Source: Ruminococcus sp. AM36-2AA (lineage in GTDB: Bacteria > Bacillota > Clostridia > Lachnospirales > Lachnospiraceae). Taken from it: DNA of 16,395 nucleotides. Within the stretch, counting starts at the first letter, position 1. Every line of letters begins with the position of its first letter. The translations under genes were made by a program, and so were the position numbers. Positions 1 through 7,328 of the stretch are shown here, piece by piece. The DNA is taken from assembly GCF_003461955.1 (NCBI RefSeq), contig NZ_QTYB01000011.1:1-16395 (forward strand), in the 5' to 3' direction. The notes under the pieces are model-generated. The model was given only the letters and a program-made list of their open reading frames with translations. It was not told the origin of the DNA and did not search any database.

Positions 1-27
1 CCGCCTTAATTCAGATGCTCTGGTAAC

Positions 28-63
28 TCAGTTGCCGAGTAGTTCACTGAATCTTTTCAGCAT
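28..63 (-). other. Possible 11-codon leader ORF or broken gene start
   Basis: On the minus strand an ATG at 63 is preceded by a strong GGAAGGAG ribosome-binding site (73-80) and by a TATAAT box (98-103) with a weak TTGCTA -35 (122-127, 18-bp spacer). The frame reads MLKRFSELLGN and then hits TGA at 28-30. Good initiation signals in front of so short a frame suggest a leader peptide or a gene disabled by a nonsense or frameshift mutation. The window ends 27 bases further on, so the rest cannot be seen. No family is recognised. Confidence 0.25.
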
Positions 64-211
64 AATTCTTGTCTCCTTCCGTAAAGACTTGCCTTCTATT
101 ATATATCTGTATTTTAAAAAATAGCAATCAAAAACTCCTCTCAGGCGCTATGCATAATAATTTCAACAACATGCTGCTTATAGCAGGTATTGATAAATTT
201 ATATCATTCTG

Positions 212-230
212 ATGAAATATTATATTTCAT
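212..230. promoter_or_regulatory. Perfect 19-bp inverted repeat, candidate operator
   Basis: ATGAAATAT (212-220) and ATATTTCAT (222-230) are perfect reverse complements around one central T. The position, about 105 bases before the MATE start codon and between divergent initiation signals, fits an operator for a dimeric regulator. The binding protein is unknown, and AT-rich palindromes of this kind can also arise by chance or act in RNA. Confidence 0.4.
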
Positions 231-335
231 TTTTCACGTTAATGATGTAAAATTATCAATGTAAATATCAGGGCATATTCGAATAATCATTTCTAAACTT
301 TTTCAAATATGCTCCGGAAAGGAACTTTTATACTA

Positions 336-1676
336 ATGAAAACCAAGATTCAGGATATGACCTCCGGTTCACCGGGACGGTTGATCATTCTTTTTGCAAT
401 TCCCCTGATGCTGGGAAATATCTGTCAGCAGCTTTATACAATGGTGGATACCATGGTTGTTGGCCAGGTTGCAGGTGTGGAGGCTCTTGCCGCACTGGGT
501 GCTGTTGACTTTCTGATGTGGGTTGTCACAGGAATATCCACAGGACTCACTCAGGGATTTTCTATTCAACTCTCCCAGTATTATGGGGCAAAGGATTTCG
601 AAAATCTGCGTAAATCTCTGGCTCACAGTTACCGGCTGACCGCATTCATCGCAGCCGGAGTATTGATTCTCAGCCAGTCATTTGCTTCGCTGGTATTAAC
701 AGGGCTGCATACACCTTCCAATATTATCGGAATGTCTCTGTTATATCTGCGCATCATTTTCTGTGGAATCCCCGCCACAGCAGCCTATAATATGTTTGCC
801 TCTGCTCTAAGGGCTATGGGAAACAGTAAAACACCGCTGACCGCAATGATCATCGCATCTGTGCTGAATGTCTCACTGGACATCCTTTTTGTGGCAGGCT
901 TCGGATGGGGTGTGGCAGGAGCAGCAATCGCAACTGTGATCGCACAGAGCTTCTCCGCTGTTTACTGTTTCCTGATTTTACGCAGAATTGATATCGTTCA
1001 TCTGACCAGAGCAGATTTTATGCCTGCCTCCGGCATGAATGCCCGCCTGATGAAACTTGGTATTCCTGTTGTATTCCAGAATATCATCATCGGTGTGGGC
1101 GGTCTGGTAGTCCAGTATGTGATCAATGGCTACGGTTTCCTTTTTGTGGCAGGATTTACAGCTACAAACAAGCTTTATGGTCTGCTGGAAATGGCTGCTA
1201 TTTCCTATGGATATGCCATCGTTACCTATGTGGGTCAGAATCTGGGAGCCGAAAAGATTGACAGGATCAGAAAAGGCGTCCGCAGCAGTATGCTGCTTTC
1301 CCTGCTTACCTCACTGATCATTTCTGCTGCCATGTTTTTATTTGGAAAAAATATTCTCTCACTTTTCATCTCAGGTGAACCGCAGCAGACACAGCAGGTA
1401 CTGGCAATTGCTTTTAAATACCTTTCTATTATGGCTGCCATGCTCTGGGTTTTGTACTTTCTGTACGTGTACAGATCTGCACTTCAGGGGCTGGGAGATA
1501 CCTTAATGCCTATGGTAAGTGGTATGGCTGAATTTGTCATGCGTATCAGTGCTGCACTGATCCTTCCTCATTTTATCGGACAGGACGGTATTTTCTTTGC
1601 AGAGATTGCAGCATGGAGCGGAGCCACTGTGATCTTATGCATCAGCTATTATGTACGGATGCATAAATATCATTAA
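336..1676 (+). CDS. MATE family multidrug/cation efflux transporter
   Basis: This 446-residue integral membrane protein belongs to the MATE family, which exports drugs, dyes or metabolites in exchange for sodium ions or protons. The first residues, with the TSGSPGRLIILFAIPLMLG stretch followed by an M-V-D-T-M-V-V-G motif, are typical of the NorM/DinF-like bacterial branch. About twelve hydrophobic helices fall into two similar halves, the second starting near residue 230. Length is normal for the family. An in-frame ATG lies nine codons upstream at 309, but ATG 336 is chosen because AAAGGAA (318-324) lies at a suitable distance from it. The gene stands alone and ends before a strong terminator. 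The candidate operator at 212-230 may control it. The substrate cannot be read from the sequence. Confidence 0.93.
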   Translation: MKTKIQDMTSGSPGRLIILFAIPLMLGNICQQLYTMVDTMVVGQVAGVEALAALGAVDFLMWVVTGISTGLTQGFSIQLSQYYGAKDFENLRKSLAHSYRLTAFIAAGVLILSQSFASLVLTGLHTPSNIIGMSLLYLRIIFCGIPATAAYNMFASALRAMGNSKTPLTAMIIASVLNVSLDILFVAGFGWGVAGAAIATVIAQSFSAVYCFLILRRIDIVHLTRADFMPASGMNARLMKLGIPVVFQNIIIGVGGLVVQYVINGYGFLFVAGFTATNKLYGLLEMAAISYGYAIVTYVGQNLGAEKIDRIRKGVRSSMLLSLLTSLIISAAMFLFGKNILSLFISGEPQQTQQVLAIAFKYLSIMAAMLWVLYFLYVYRSALQGLGDTLMPMVSGMAEFVMRISAALILPHFIGQDGIFFAEIAAWSGATVILCISYYVRMHKYH

Positions 1677-1731
1677 AACAAAACAGGGAGCTGTCGGTAA
1701 ATAACGTTTTTTAGAGCTGACAGCACCAAAC

Positions 1732-1789
1732 AAAAATATCCTGACAGTTACAGAGCTTTCTGGCTCTGCAACTTGTTCAGGATATTTTT
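1732..1789. terminator. Rho-independent terminator after the MATE gene
   Basis: AAAAATATCCTGA (1732-1744) pairs with TCAGGATATTTTT (1777-1789), and an inner CAGAGC/GCTCTG stem (1751-1756 with 1763-1768) extends the hairpin. The T-run on one side and the A-run on the other would let it work in both directions. Confidence 0.85.
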
Positions 1790-1820
1790 ATTTTGATAAA
1801 TACTTTCTGTTTTTGGCCGC

Positions 1821-1844
1821 AAAAAATCCTTGTTTGGATTTTTT
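1821..1844. terminator. Small hairpin terminator at the 3' end of the transposase remnant
   Basis: AAAAAATCC (1821-1829) and GGATTTTTT (1836-1844) form a 9-bp stem with a TTGTTT loop. It lies 15 bases beyond the transposase stop codon on the minus strand, so it probably belongs to the insertion sequence. Confidence 0.6.
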
Positions 1845-1859
1845 CAGCCGCATTTTTTT

Positions 1860-2513
1860 CTAGGCAGTTTTTCCTTCAAATTTTCTCAGTTTTTCGTATA
1901 AAAAACGAGGATATTTATTTATATTTCTTCCAATAGCATACAGCATGAATTCTTTATATACCTTATCTGCCGAACGGTAATTAAAACGCCGGAAGTTCTC
2001 ATTTTCCTTTATATCTCCAAAATGTCCTTCCGTCTGAATGGAATGTGTCTGGCGTTTCAGGATCCCGCGTTCACTCTGGATATTGGCATGCGATCTTTCT
2101 TTCAGTTCCTCCCATTGTTCATTGATCTTCATGACTTTGTTCTTTTCGGCATCTTTCTCCGCATCATACTTATACAGACAGCGCGCTTTATGTTCACATC
2201 CGCTGCAGTCTGCACAACCATATACCTCAAAGATCTGTGTATATCCATCCTGCTCTTTGCTCTCTGTCCTGAGATGCCGCAGTTCACGTCCGTCATGGCA
2301 GATATAGAACTGTTCATCTTCAAAGATCCCTGTCCTCATGTTGTAATATTTACTGATATCTTCTGAATAAGCGCGTGTTTTTCGCTTTTCATGATCCTGC
2401 AGTTTTATATAACTGGATATTTCATTCCGTTTTAAATAAAGCAGATTTTTTTCACTACAGTACCCGCTGTCCGCAGTTACTTCTTCCAGAAGCAGATGCA
2501 GATGGGTTTCAGC
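1860..2513 (-). pseudogene. 5'-truncated IS1182-type transposase
   Basis: The minus strand encodes the C-terminal part of a DDE transposase of the IS1182 type. The recognisable part begins with an A-E-T-H-L stretch and VTADSGYCSEKN (holding one catalytic Asp), passes through a Cys-rich ADCSGCEHKARC segment, and ends with QTEGHFGDIKENENFRRFNY (probably holding the catalytic Glu) and a typical LYAIGRNINKY tail. The N-terminal DNA-binding domain and the first catalytic Asp are absent. In-frame codons upstream of about 2513 give a hydrophobic, non-homologous sequence that is the reverse complement of the next gene's start. The element was therefore cut on this side by a later rearrangement, and the protein is almost certainly inactive. 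No terminal inverted repeat could be confirmed. Confidence 0.88.
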
Positions 2514-2554
2514 ATATCCCGGATGGATATGGAGAAGAATTACCGTTTCGATAA
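2514..2554 (+). pseudogene. Possible C-terminal tail of a truncated upstream gene
   Basis: Directly after the transposase breakpoint the plus strand reads HIPDGYGEELPFR and then TAA (2552-2554), which overlaps the ribosome-binding site of the next gene. This spacing is what one expects from the last codons of a preceding operon gene whose body was lost. The piece is too short to identify. Confidence 0.25.
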
Positions 2555-2564
2555 GGAGGGCAAA

Positions 2565-2981
2565 ATGAATCAGGTAGATAAAGAACTGATGCAGGAAAAA
2601 GGAATCCTGACAGAAAATGAAAAAGCAGATGAATATGAAATCCAAAAGGCAGCCATGAAAGAGGCTGTTTTTTTCCTGGCTGCAATGCTGGAGAAAAATC
2701 TGGATATGTCAGAACTTCAGACAATTTCCTTATATCTGAAGGAATTATCCATGAAGCAGCATTATATGCACATTCACCTGTATGTTCAGCAGCTTTACAG
2801 AAACAGCAGACCGCATGAGAAACTGGAAACATTCTATGCAGCATCTTTGCAGGAAGAAGCACAGCGAATGTACAGCACTTATTTTGTTGCGTATCTGAAA
2901 ATGCTGATCGGGCGGTTGAGTGAAATGGATGATCTGATCAACTTAAAAAAACTTATGAAAGAGGAGGAAAATCGTGAATAA
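2565..2981 (+). CDS. Small helical protein of a plasmid/ICE replication module, unknown function
   Basis: A 138-residue protein rich in Lys, Glu, Leu and Met, predicted to be largely alpha-helical, with no signal peptide, membrane segment or recognisable catalytic motif. The chosen ATG at 2565 has a strong AAGGAGG (2553-2559). A longer in-frame start at 2496 would read through sequence belonging to the truncated transposase and is unlikely. Its 3' end overlaps the GTG start of the RepA_N gene by eight bases, so the two are translationally coupled and probably act in the same module. I do not recognise the family. A role as an accessory replication or regulatory protein is suggested only by the neighbour. 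Confidence 0.7.
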   Translation: MNQVDKELMQEKGILTENEKADEYEIQKAAMKEAVFFLAAMLEKNLDMSELQTISLYLKELSMKQHYMHIHLYVQQLYRNSRPHEKLETFYAASLQEEAQRMYSTYFVAYLKMLIGRLSEMDDLINLKKLMKEEENRE

Positions 2982-3810
2982 TAATTCAGAATTTATGCCG
3001 GTAGAGTGTTTGAATGTTCCGAAAGTGCTTTTCTATGATAAGCAGTACGAGGATTTATCTATGGATGCAAAACTTATCTATGCACTGCTGTTGGACAGAA
3101 AGGAAATGGCCATCAGAAATGAGTGGGTAGATGAGTATGGAGACACTTATGTGATTTATCCAAAACAGGAAATAAAGAAATATCTGAATATATCCAGATA
3201 TCGGATTGACCAGGCACTTGCAGAACTGGAAGAACATGATCAAATGGTAGAAGTGGCAGTACCTTATCCAGGGAAGCTCTGCCAGTTCTATGTGAAGGAT
3301 ATCACTGACAATGAAAAACAGATGGAGGAAGACATAATGAAGAAAATGAAAGAAAGCAATGGAGAGAATTTTTGCAGAGCATCAGGGTGTGGCTATGCAA
3401 GATGTTTTACAGGAATTTCACCTAAATACATGGCGAAAATGAATAAAGAAGACAGGAATAATTTCCAAACGGCTATAGAAGAAATACTGGAAGATCTTAA
3501 TCTGGGAGGTCATGTTACAGCAGAGCCATTGATGTCAGAAAGAACCAAAGAATATTTTGACAGTTATAAAGATGAGGCGTATTACAGTCTCAGCCCTAAG
3601 AAGCGAAAGATCGTTGATATGCAGCAGAGGGGCTATATTGATGAGGATGGACAGATTGATGAAGACGCCATCTATGATGATGCCTGTGAAGCAGCAGAAG
3701 AGCTGGCAGTATTTTTGCGAGCAGTTTTCAATAATCCGAAAGAAGATTCAAAGAAACTGATTAAATTTCTGGATAACCTCTGGACAGCAGGAAAATATAA
3801 ACAGCTGTAG
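2974..3810 (+). CDS. repA: RepA_N-type replication initiator protein
   Basis: This 278-residue protein carries at residues 7-110 the N-terminal domain of replication initiator A (RepA_N) proteins of Gram-positive plasmids and integrative elements. Signatures are VPKVLFYDKQYEDLSMDAKL, a YVIYPKQEI segment and an ISRYRIDQALAELE recognition-helix region consistent with a winged helix that binds origin DNA. The C-terminal part (about 190-278) is acidic and helical, ending in an LIKFLDNLWTAGKYK segment. Translation starts at GTG 2974 behind GAGGAGGAAA (2961-2970). The gene overlaps the preceding small gene. There is no parA/parB, relaxase or recombinase beside it, so this appears to be the remnant of a plasmid or ICE replication module stranded in the chromosome, or the edge of a larger element rearranged by the insertion sequence. 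Confidence 0.85.
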   Translation: MNNNSEFMPVECLNVPKVLFYDKQYEDLSMDAKLIYALLLDRKEMAIRNEWVDEYGDTYVIYPKQEIKKYLNISRYRIDQALAELEEHDQMVEVAVPYPGKLCQFYVKDITDNEKQMEEDIMKKMKESNGENFCRASGCGYARCFTGISPKYMAKMNKEDRNNFQTAIEEILEDLNLGGHVTAEPLMSERTKEYFDSYKDEAYYSLSPKKRKIVDMQQRGYIDEDGQIDEDAIYDDACEAAEELAVFLRAVFNNPKEDSKKLIKFLDNLWTAGKYKQL

Positions 3811-3963
3811 GCTACACTGATCGGATTTGAGCTTCTTTTTGAATTTCCAGAAAAATATCTTGAAGATGTGGAATGTTGTCTTGGTGAAGCAAGAAAACTT
3901 TTTCTGTTTGCCATATAAAAATCTCCTTTATGTTTTTATAAAATCGAGCGAAGCGAAGATTCC

Positions 3964-3987
3964 AAAAGTGGGGAGGGTCCCGCTTTT
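3964..3987. repeat. Hairpin-forming inverted repeat downstream of repA
   Basis: AAAAGTGGG (3964-3972) pairs with CCCGCTTTT (3979-3987) over nine base pairs including one G-T wobble, with a GAGGGT loop. It could be a terminator for repA, since the stem is GC-rich at its top and followed by four Ts within the stem, or a structural element of an origin. Confidence 0.5.
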
Positions 3988-4000
3988 GAGGCGAATGCCC

Positions 4001-4020
4001 GGCAGTGTATATACACCGCC
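4001..4020. repeat. 12-bp perfect palindrome with GGC/GCC flanks
   Basis: GTGTAT/ATACAC (4005-4016) is perfectly self-complementary and is enclosed by GGC (4001-4003) and GCC (4018-4020) with one mismatch between. It sits 14 bases after the preceding hairpin. The pair of structures resembles replication or transfer origin DNA, but no iterons or nick-site consensus could be recognised. Confidence 0.45.
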
Positions 4021-4218
4021 TGTCCCTGCTATTCTTAGCTCTCAGGTATTAAATACAAAAAATCAAAGAAATGTTTATTTTGGATGTGCGGATTATTGCT
4101 GAAGCAGCTAAAAAATAGAGAAGAGAGATGACAGCTATTGGCATTGTACCATTTTTTAGTAATGTATTTGTCATAGACACATGTCTTAAAAAAATGATGG
4201 CGGAACAATATGTTGCTG

Positions 4219-4227
4219 TGATATAAT
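4219..4227 (+). promoter_or_regulatory. Extended -10 promoter for the hybrid kinase
   Basis: TGATATAAT matches the extended -10 consensus (TG, one base, then TATAAT at 4222-4227), about 45 bases before the kinase start. There is no good -35 at 17 bp, which is common for extended -10 promoters. Confidence 0.5.
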
Positions 4228-4270
4228 AAAATGTTCGGAATATTTGGAAGAGAATGAAGAGAGGATATGA

Positions 4271-6250
4271 GTGAACGACATGAAGAAAACAAAAGAAGGA
4301 GTTAATTTGAAGAAAAAGAAATTCCTTAGACTGAAGAATACAGGTAGTATCCTTGTGCTTATGGGGCTTTTGATAATTTTTGTAATAGCACTGTACACAT
4401 TTATCCTGCAAAGTTCTTACACTAAGACCGCCCTTGATACAGAAATTGCGCGTGATACAGCGAGTGCAGATGCAGTACACAAACTTGTGGATGGAAGAAT
4501 CAGCAAAGAAGATTTTGATCAAATCAAAGATCAATCTGATGAAAAGAAGCAAATATATAAGGATATTTCTTCATATTTCAATGAAATCAGAACACTGAAT
4601 TCTACTCGATATATTTACACCGCTAAAAAAAATGAAGAAGGAAAACTCGTTTACGTGGTAGACGGTTTGGATCCGGATGCGGATGATGTAAGGCACCCTG
4701 GAGATTATATTGAGGAAGAAATGGTTCCGTATATTGATAGGGCTATTTCTGGGGAGAATGTGTACTCTCAGGATATCATTGATACAACATGGGGGCCGAT
4801 TTTTACGGCTTGCTATCCTGTAAGCGCAAATCATGATGGGACAGGAGAAATCATTGGCGCATTTTGCATTGAAATGGATATGCAATCAGCTTATGGAATG
4901 GTTGAAAAGACGAATCATATTTCCATCATCTGCGGTATAGTCGCAGGAGCTGTATTGCTTTTAATTTGTCTATATACCTATTATGTTTACCAGAAAAGCA
5001 AGGCAGAAGAGCAAAAACAAAAACAATTATTAATGAACGCCGCTGAGGAAGCAGAGTCTGCCAACAAAGCAAAATCTGCGTTTTTGCTTAGTATTAGCCA
5101 TGACATCAGAACGCCGATGAATGCCATTATTGGATTTACAAACATTGCGCTTCACCAGAACACGGTTTCAGATATTCATGATAGCTTGGAGAAAGTTCAA
5201 AAAAGTTCGAATCATCTTCTCTCTTTGTTGAATGACGTACTGGATTTTAGTCGCATTGAAAGTGGAAAAGTTACTATTTCGCCCGAGCCAGTGGACATTA
5301 CTCAATTGACAGATAATGTCCAGGCGATTATGAATGGACTTCTTTATAACCGAGATCTTAAGTTTGAAGTACATCGAGAAAGACCAAAGAACCCATATGT
5401 CCTTGCGGATGTTACGCGTATTCGAGAAGTTCTGGTGAATCTTCTTGGCAATGCTGTGAAATTCACAAAGGACGGTGGAAAGATTACTTTGGATATCAGC
5501 ACTTACCCCGGAACGGATGAGAAACATATCATAATTCGTTATGTTGTTCAAGATAATGGTATTGGCATGAGCGAAGAGTTCCAGAAAGAATTATTCAAGC
5601 CGTTTTCACAAGAAGATAATGCTAATGCCAGAACCAAATATAAGGGAACCGGTCTTGGCATGGCCATCACACAAAAATATGTGGATATGATGGGCGGTTC
5701 GATTGCTGTTGAGAGCAAAAAAGGTGTAGGTTCTACATTCACAGTGGAGATCCCACTGGAGTTGCAAGAACAGGTTATTCAATCAGAACAAAAACAACCT
5801 CTACATAGAGATTTGACAGGTGTTCATGTTCTTATGGCAGAGGATAATGATCTAAATGCTGAACTTGCTACGATAATGCTGGAAGGTGCCGGTATGACCG
5901 TAACACGCGCATCAGATGGAAAAGAAGTCGTGAATTTGTTTAAAAATCATCCACGAGACACATACGATCTTATTTTGATGGATATCATGATGCCAAACAT
6001 GGATGGACACCAAGCAACGAAAGCCATTCGAGCCCTAGGTATAGAGCGATCCGATGCAGTTACGATTCCAATTATAGCTTTGTCTGCAAATGCTTTTATA
6101 GATGATATTCAGGAATCCCTGGATTCAGGCATGAATGATCATATTTCCAAGCCGATTAACATGGAAGAAGTAACTGATACAATCGCTAAATACATTAAAG
6201 ACGATACATGTTTGGAAAAGGAACTGAAGCAGAAACAAAATGACAGATAA
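4271..6250 (+). CDS. Membrane-bound hybrid sensor histidine kinase with receiver domain
   Basis: A 659-residue hybrid kinase. It has TM1 at about 26-46, an extracytoplasmic Cache/PAS-like sensor at about 50-215 (with YIYTAKKNEEGKLVYVVDGLD and GPIFTACYPV), and TM2 at about 217-240. A coiled linker leads to a HisKA domain with SHDIRTPMNAIIGF (phospho-acceptor His277) and an HATPase domain with Asn394, DNGIGM at 428-433 and GTGLGM at 459-464. The C-terminal receiver shows Glu524/Asp525, the phosphorylated Asp571 in LILMDIMMPNMDG, Ser605 and Lys627, so every key residue is present. There is no output domain and no Hpt or response regulator gene nearby, which makes it an orphan phosphorelay component. 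The start is GTG 4271 behind GAGAGGA. ATG 4280 and TTG 4307 (behind AAGGAG) are alternatives. It follows the replication module and may have arrived with it. Confidence 0.9.
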   Translation: MNDMKKTKEGVNLKKKKFLRLKNTGSILVLMGLLIIFVIALYTFILQSSYTKTALDTEIARDTASADAVHKLVDGRISKEDFDQIKDQSDEKKQIYKDISSYFNEIRTLNSTRYIYTAKKNEEGKLVYVVDGLDPDADDVRHPGDYIEEEMVPYIDRAISGENVYSQDIIDTTWGPIFTACYPVSANHDGTGEIIGAFCIEMDMQSAYGMVEKTNHISIICGIVAGAVLLLICLYTYYVYQKSKAEEQKQKQLLMNAAEEAESANKAKSAFLLSISHDIRTPMNAIIGFTNIALHQNTVSDIHDSLEKVQKSSNHLLSLLNDVLDFSRIESGKVTISPEPVDITQLTDNVQAIMNGLLYNRDLKFEVHRERPKNPYVLADVTRIREVLVNLLGNAVKFTKDGGKITLDISTYPGTDEKHIIIRYVVQDNGIGMSEEFQKELFKPFSQEDNANARTKYKGTGLGMAITQKYVDMMGGSIAVESKKGVGSTFTVEIPLELQEQVIQSEQKQPLHRDLTGVHVLMAEDNDLNAELATIMLEGAGMTVTRASDGKEVVNLFKNHPRDTYDLILMDIMMPNMDGHQATKAIRALGIERSDAVTIPIIALSANAFIDDIQESLDSGMNDHISKPINMEEVTDTIAKYIKDDTCLEKELKQKQNDR

Positions 6251-6583
6251 GTGTCGGAGCATCAGGAAAATCGCATCGTTAGTGAGAAAAATATGACGGT
6301 ATCTGAATCCTTTATAACAAAGTATTTAAGCATTGTCTAAAAGATCAGATGTTAATAAAAGAATACATTAAATAACAAAAAAAGAATGCAAAGAGGTGGA
6401 ACTGTATCTGGCCAGGAAAGGCAGTGCAGTTTCGCCTTTTTTGTGCTGTCCTTTTCCTTTCATTCCATGTTATAGTGATATTGTACAAAAATAAAATAAT
6501 TTGAAATTTGCTGTGATTTTTTTCATTTTGATACGTTTATTATAAAGAGTAAATTCAGCAGAAAGGGTTTGGAAAGTAGAAAA
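6251..6583. other. Intergenic region between the hybrid kinase and the XRE gene
   Basis: No convincing gene is present. A 29-codon GTG frame at 6251-6340 and a 32-codon GTG frame near 6397-6500 lack support. The stretch contains the terminator-like hairpin at 6415-6442 and an AT-rich segment before the XRE gene, where TATAAA (6541-6546) might be a -10 without a clear -35. Confidence 0.5.
6415..6442 (+). terminator. Possible terminator after the hybrid kinase
   Basis: AAAGGC (6417-6422) pairs with GCCTTT (6434-6439), followed by further Ts to 6442. A second, longer pairing of GGAAAGG (6415-6421) with CCTTTTCC (6450-6457) is also possible. It is far from the kinase stop codon (about 170 bases), so the assignment is uncertain. 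Confidence 0.4.
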
Positions 6584-7036
6584 ATGCAATATAATAGAAA
6601 AATGATTAATGGTGTAGTATTTTTGGAAGAGCAGGCAGATTATTTGTTGCTTCTTGGAAAAGAGGGATTATATACAGTGCAGGCAGAAAATGATCATTGG
6701 AATGTTCATTATACACTTCCGGGAGATACATCAAATTTAGACAAACAGTTTATTTCCAAAGATGAAGCATTGCAGGATGTTTATGAAATGGATATATGGC
6801 GCAGAAATAGATGGAAATTTTTGCCAATGAAAGAACTAAGGACAAGATTAAAGAAACTTCTCATGGAAGCTGGATTTACACAAGCAGAACTTGCCGAGAT
6901 GGTTGGAAATTGTAAGGACAATATAAGTAGACTGGAGAGAAATAAATTTAAAAACCCAACATATCAGTTGTTATATGATATTGCAGAATTCTTTGAAAAA
7001 CCTGTGGAAGAAATTTTTTGGTACGAAGAAATATAA
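6584..7036 (+). CDS. XRE-family regulator with an unassigned N-terminal domain
   Basis: A 150-residue protein. Its C-terminal part (about 80-148) is a Cro/C1-type helix-turn-helix: MKELRTRLKKLLMEAGFTQ, AELAEMVG, then NISRLERNKFKNPTYQLLY and an FFEKPVEEIF ending typical of XRE repressors. The first 75 or so residues, with repeated aromatic and acidic residues (DYLLLLGKEGLYTVQAENDH), do not match a domain I know and resemble the small pseudo-antitoxin or HicB-like beta-alpha folds fused to HTH in some antitoxins. No toxin-like gene lies beside it. ATG 6584 is preferred because GGAAAG (6571-6576) precedes it. A TTG at 6569 has GAAAGGG only one base away. It is convergent with the S24 fragment, and the two share the hairpin at 7042-7085. 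Confidence 0.75.
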   Translation: MQYNRKMINGVVFLEEQADYLLLLGKEGLYTVQAENDHWNVHYTLPGDTSNLDKQFISKDEALQDVYEMDIWRRNRWKFLPMKELRTRLKKLLMEAGFTQAELAEMVGNCKDNISRLERNKFKNPTYQLLYDIAEFFEKPVEEIFWYEEI

Positions 7037-7041
7037 AATAG

Positions 7042-7085
7042 AAGGCTGGTGCATAGCAGAAGTGAGCTGTTAATGCATCAGCCTT
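7042..7085. terminator. Bidirectional hairpin between the XRE gene and the S24 fragment
   Basis: AAGGCTGGTGCAT (7042-7054) pairs with ATGCATCAGCCTT (7073-7085) along 13 bp with one G-T wobble and an 18-base loop. It is followed by TTAAAA on the plus strand and by CTATTTTAT on the minus strand. Its right arm lies partly inside the 73-bp direct repeat. Confidence 0.75.
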
Positions 7086-7148
7086 TTAAAATTAGCCAAC
7101 TACTTTTCCAAAAGTTTTTAAGGTGGAGCCGGAAGTGACTTGGATAGG
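7076..7148. repeat. Left copy of the long direct repeat
   Basis: These 73 bases recur in the same orientation at 16323-16395 with a single difference (G at 7128, T at 16375). The right copy is cut off by the window end, so the true repeat may be longer. The left copy contains the last 18 codons and stop of the S24 fragment and 16 bases beyond the stop. Confidence 0.97.
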
Positions 7149-7325
7149 GGCATATTTTTTATTTAGAGAAATAAGCTGAATACCGGAATCGGATTGATGA
7201 TATTTCTTTACATAAGCATCACCATCAAGGAAGAAGACACCGATTTCTCCTTCTTCAAGAGTTTCTTGTTTATGAATCCAGATGATCTGTCCATCCAGAT
7301 AGAGAGGCTCCATACTGTCACCACA
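7092..7325 (-). pseudogene. 3' fragment of an S24/LexA-like repressor-protease gene
   Basis: The minus strand encodes the catalytic C-terminal domain of a LexA/CI-type peptidase S24 protein, the self-cleaving repressors of the SOS and phage type. The frame is open through CGDSMEPLYLDGQ, where the catalytic Ser is encoded at 7314-7316, just before the only ATG (7311-7313). The catalytic Lys is in GDAYVKKYH, and the protein ends in LKTFGKVVG. The N-terminal HTH and the linker with the autocleavage site are missing. Upstream of about 7325 the frame turns into Phe/Asn-rich junk without a start, so the gene was cut at that point. An S24 protein starting at the ATG would lack its nucleophile. The same 3' end recurs at the right edge of the window, probably attached to a complete gene. 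Confidence 0.85.
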
Positions 7326-7328
7326 TAT

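Larger units (their letters stand above)
1..335. other. Intergenic region before the MATE gene
   Basis: Apart from the minus-strand signals at 28-127, this AT-rich stretch contains no supported gene. It holds the inverted repeat at 212-230 and must contain the promoter of the MATE gene, although no clean -35/-10 pair stands out on the plus strand. Confidence 0.6.
3811..4270. other. Non-coding stretch between repA and the hybrid kinase
   Basis: No gene is supported here. A 91-codon open frame at 3827-4102 lacks a ribosome-binding site and protein-like composition. The region holds a 9-bp hairpin (3964-3987), a 12-bp perfect palindrome with extended arms (4001-4020) and, nearer the kinase, an extended -10 promoter element (4219-4227). 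Lying just downstream of a replication initiator gene, it is a candidate origin region. Confidence 0.55.

Noticed and set aside
2514..2645. Apparent N-terminal extension of the transposase frame
   Set aside because: These residues are the reverse complement of the next gene's start region and show no transposase homology; the frame simply stays open by chance.
3827..4102. 91-codon open frame after repA
   Set aside because: It has no ribosome-binding site, its sequence runs through the hairpin and the palindrome, and its composition is not protein-like.
4049..4552. 167-codon minus-strand frame overlapping the start of the hybrid kinase
   Set aside because: Cys/Phe/Ile-rich antisense of real coding and AT-rich spacer, without a ribosome-binding site.
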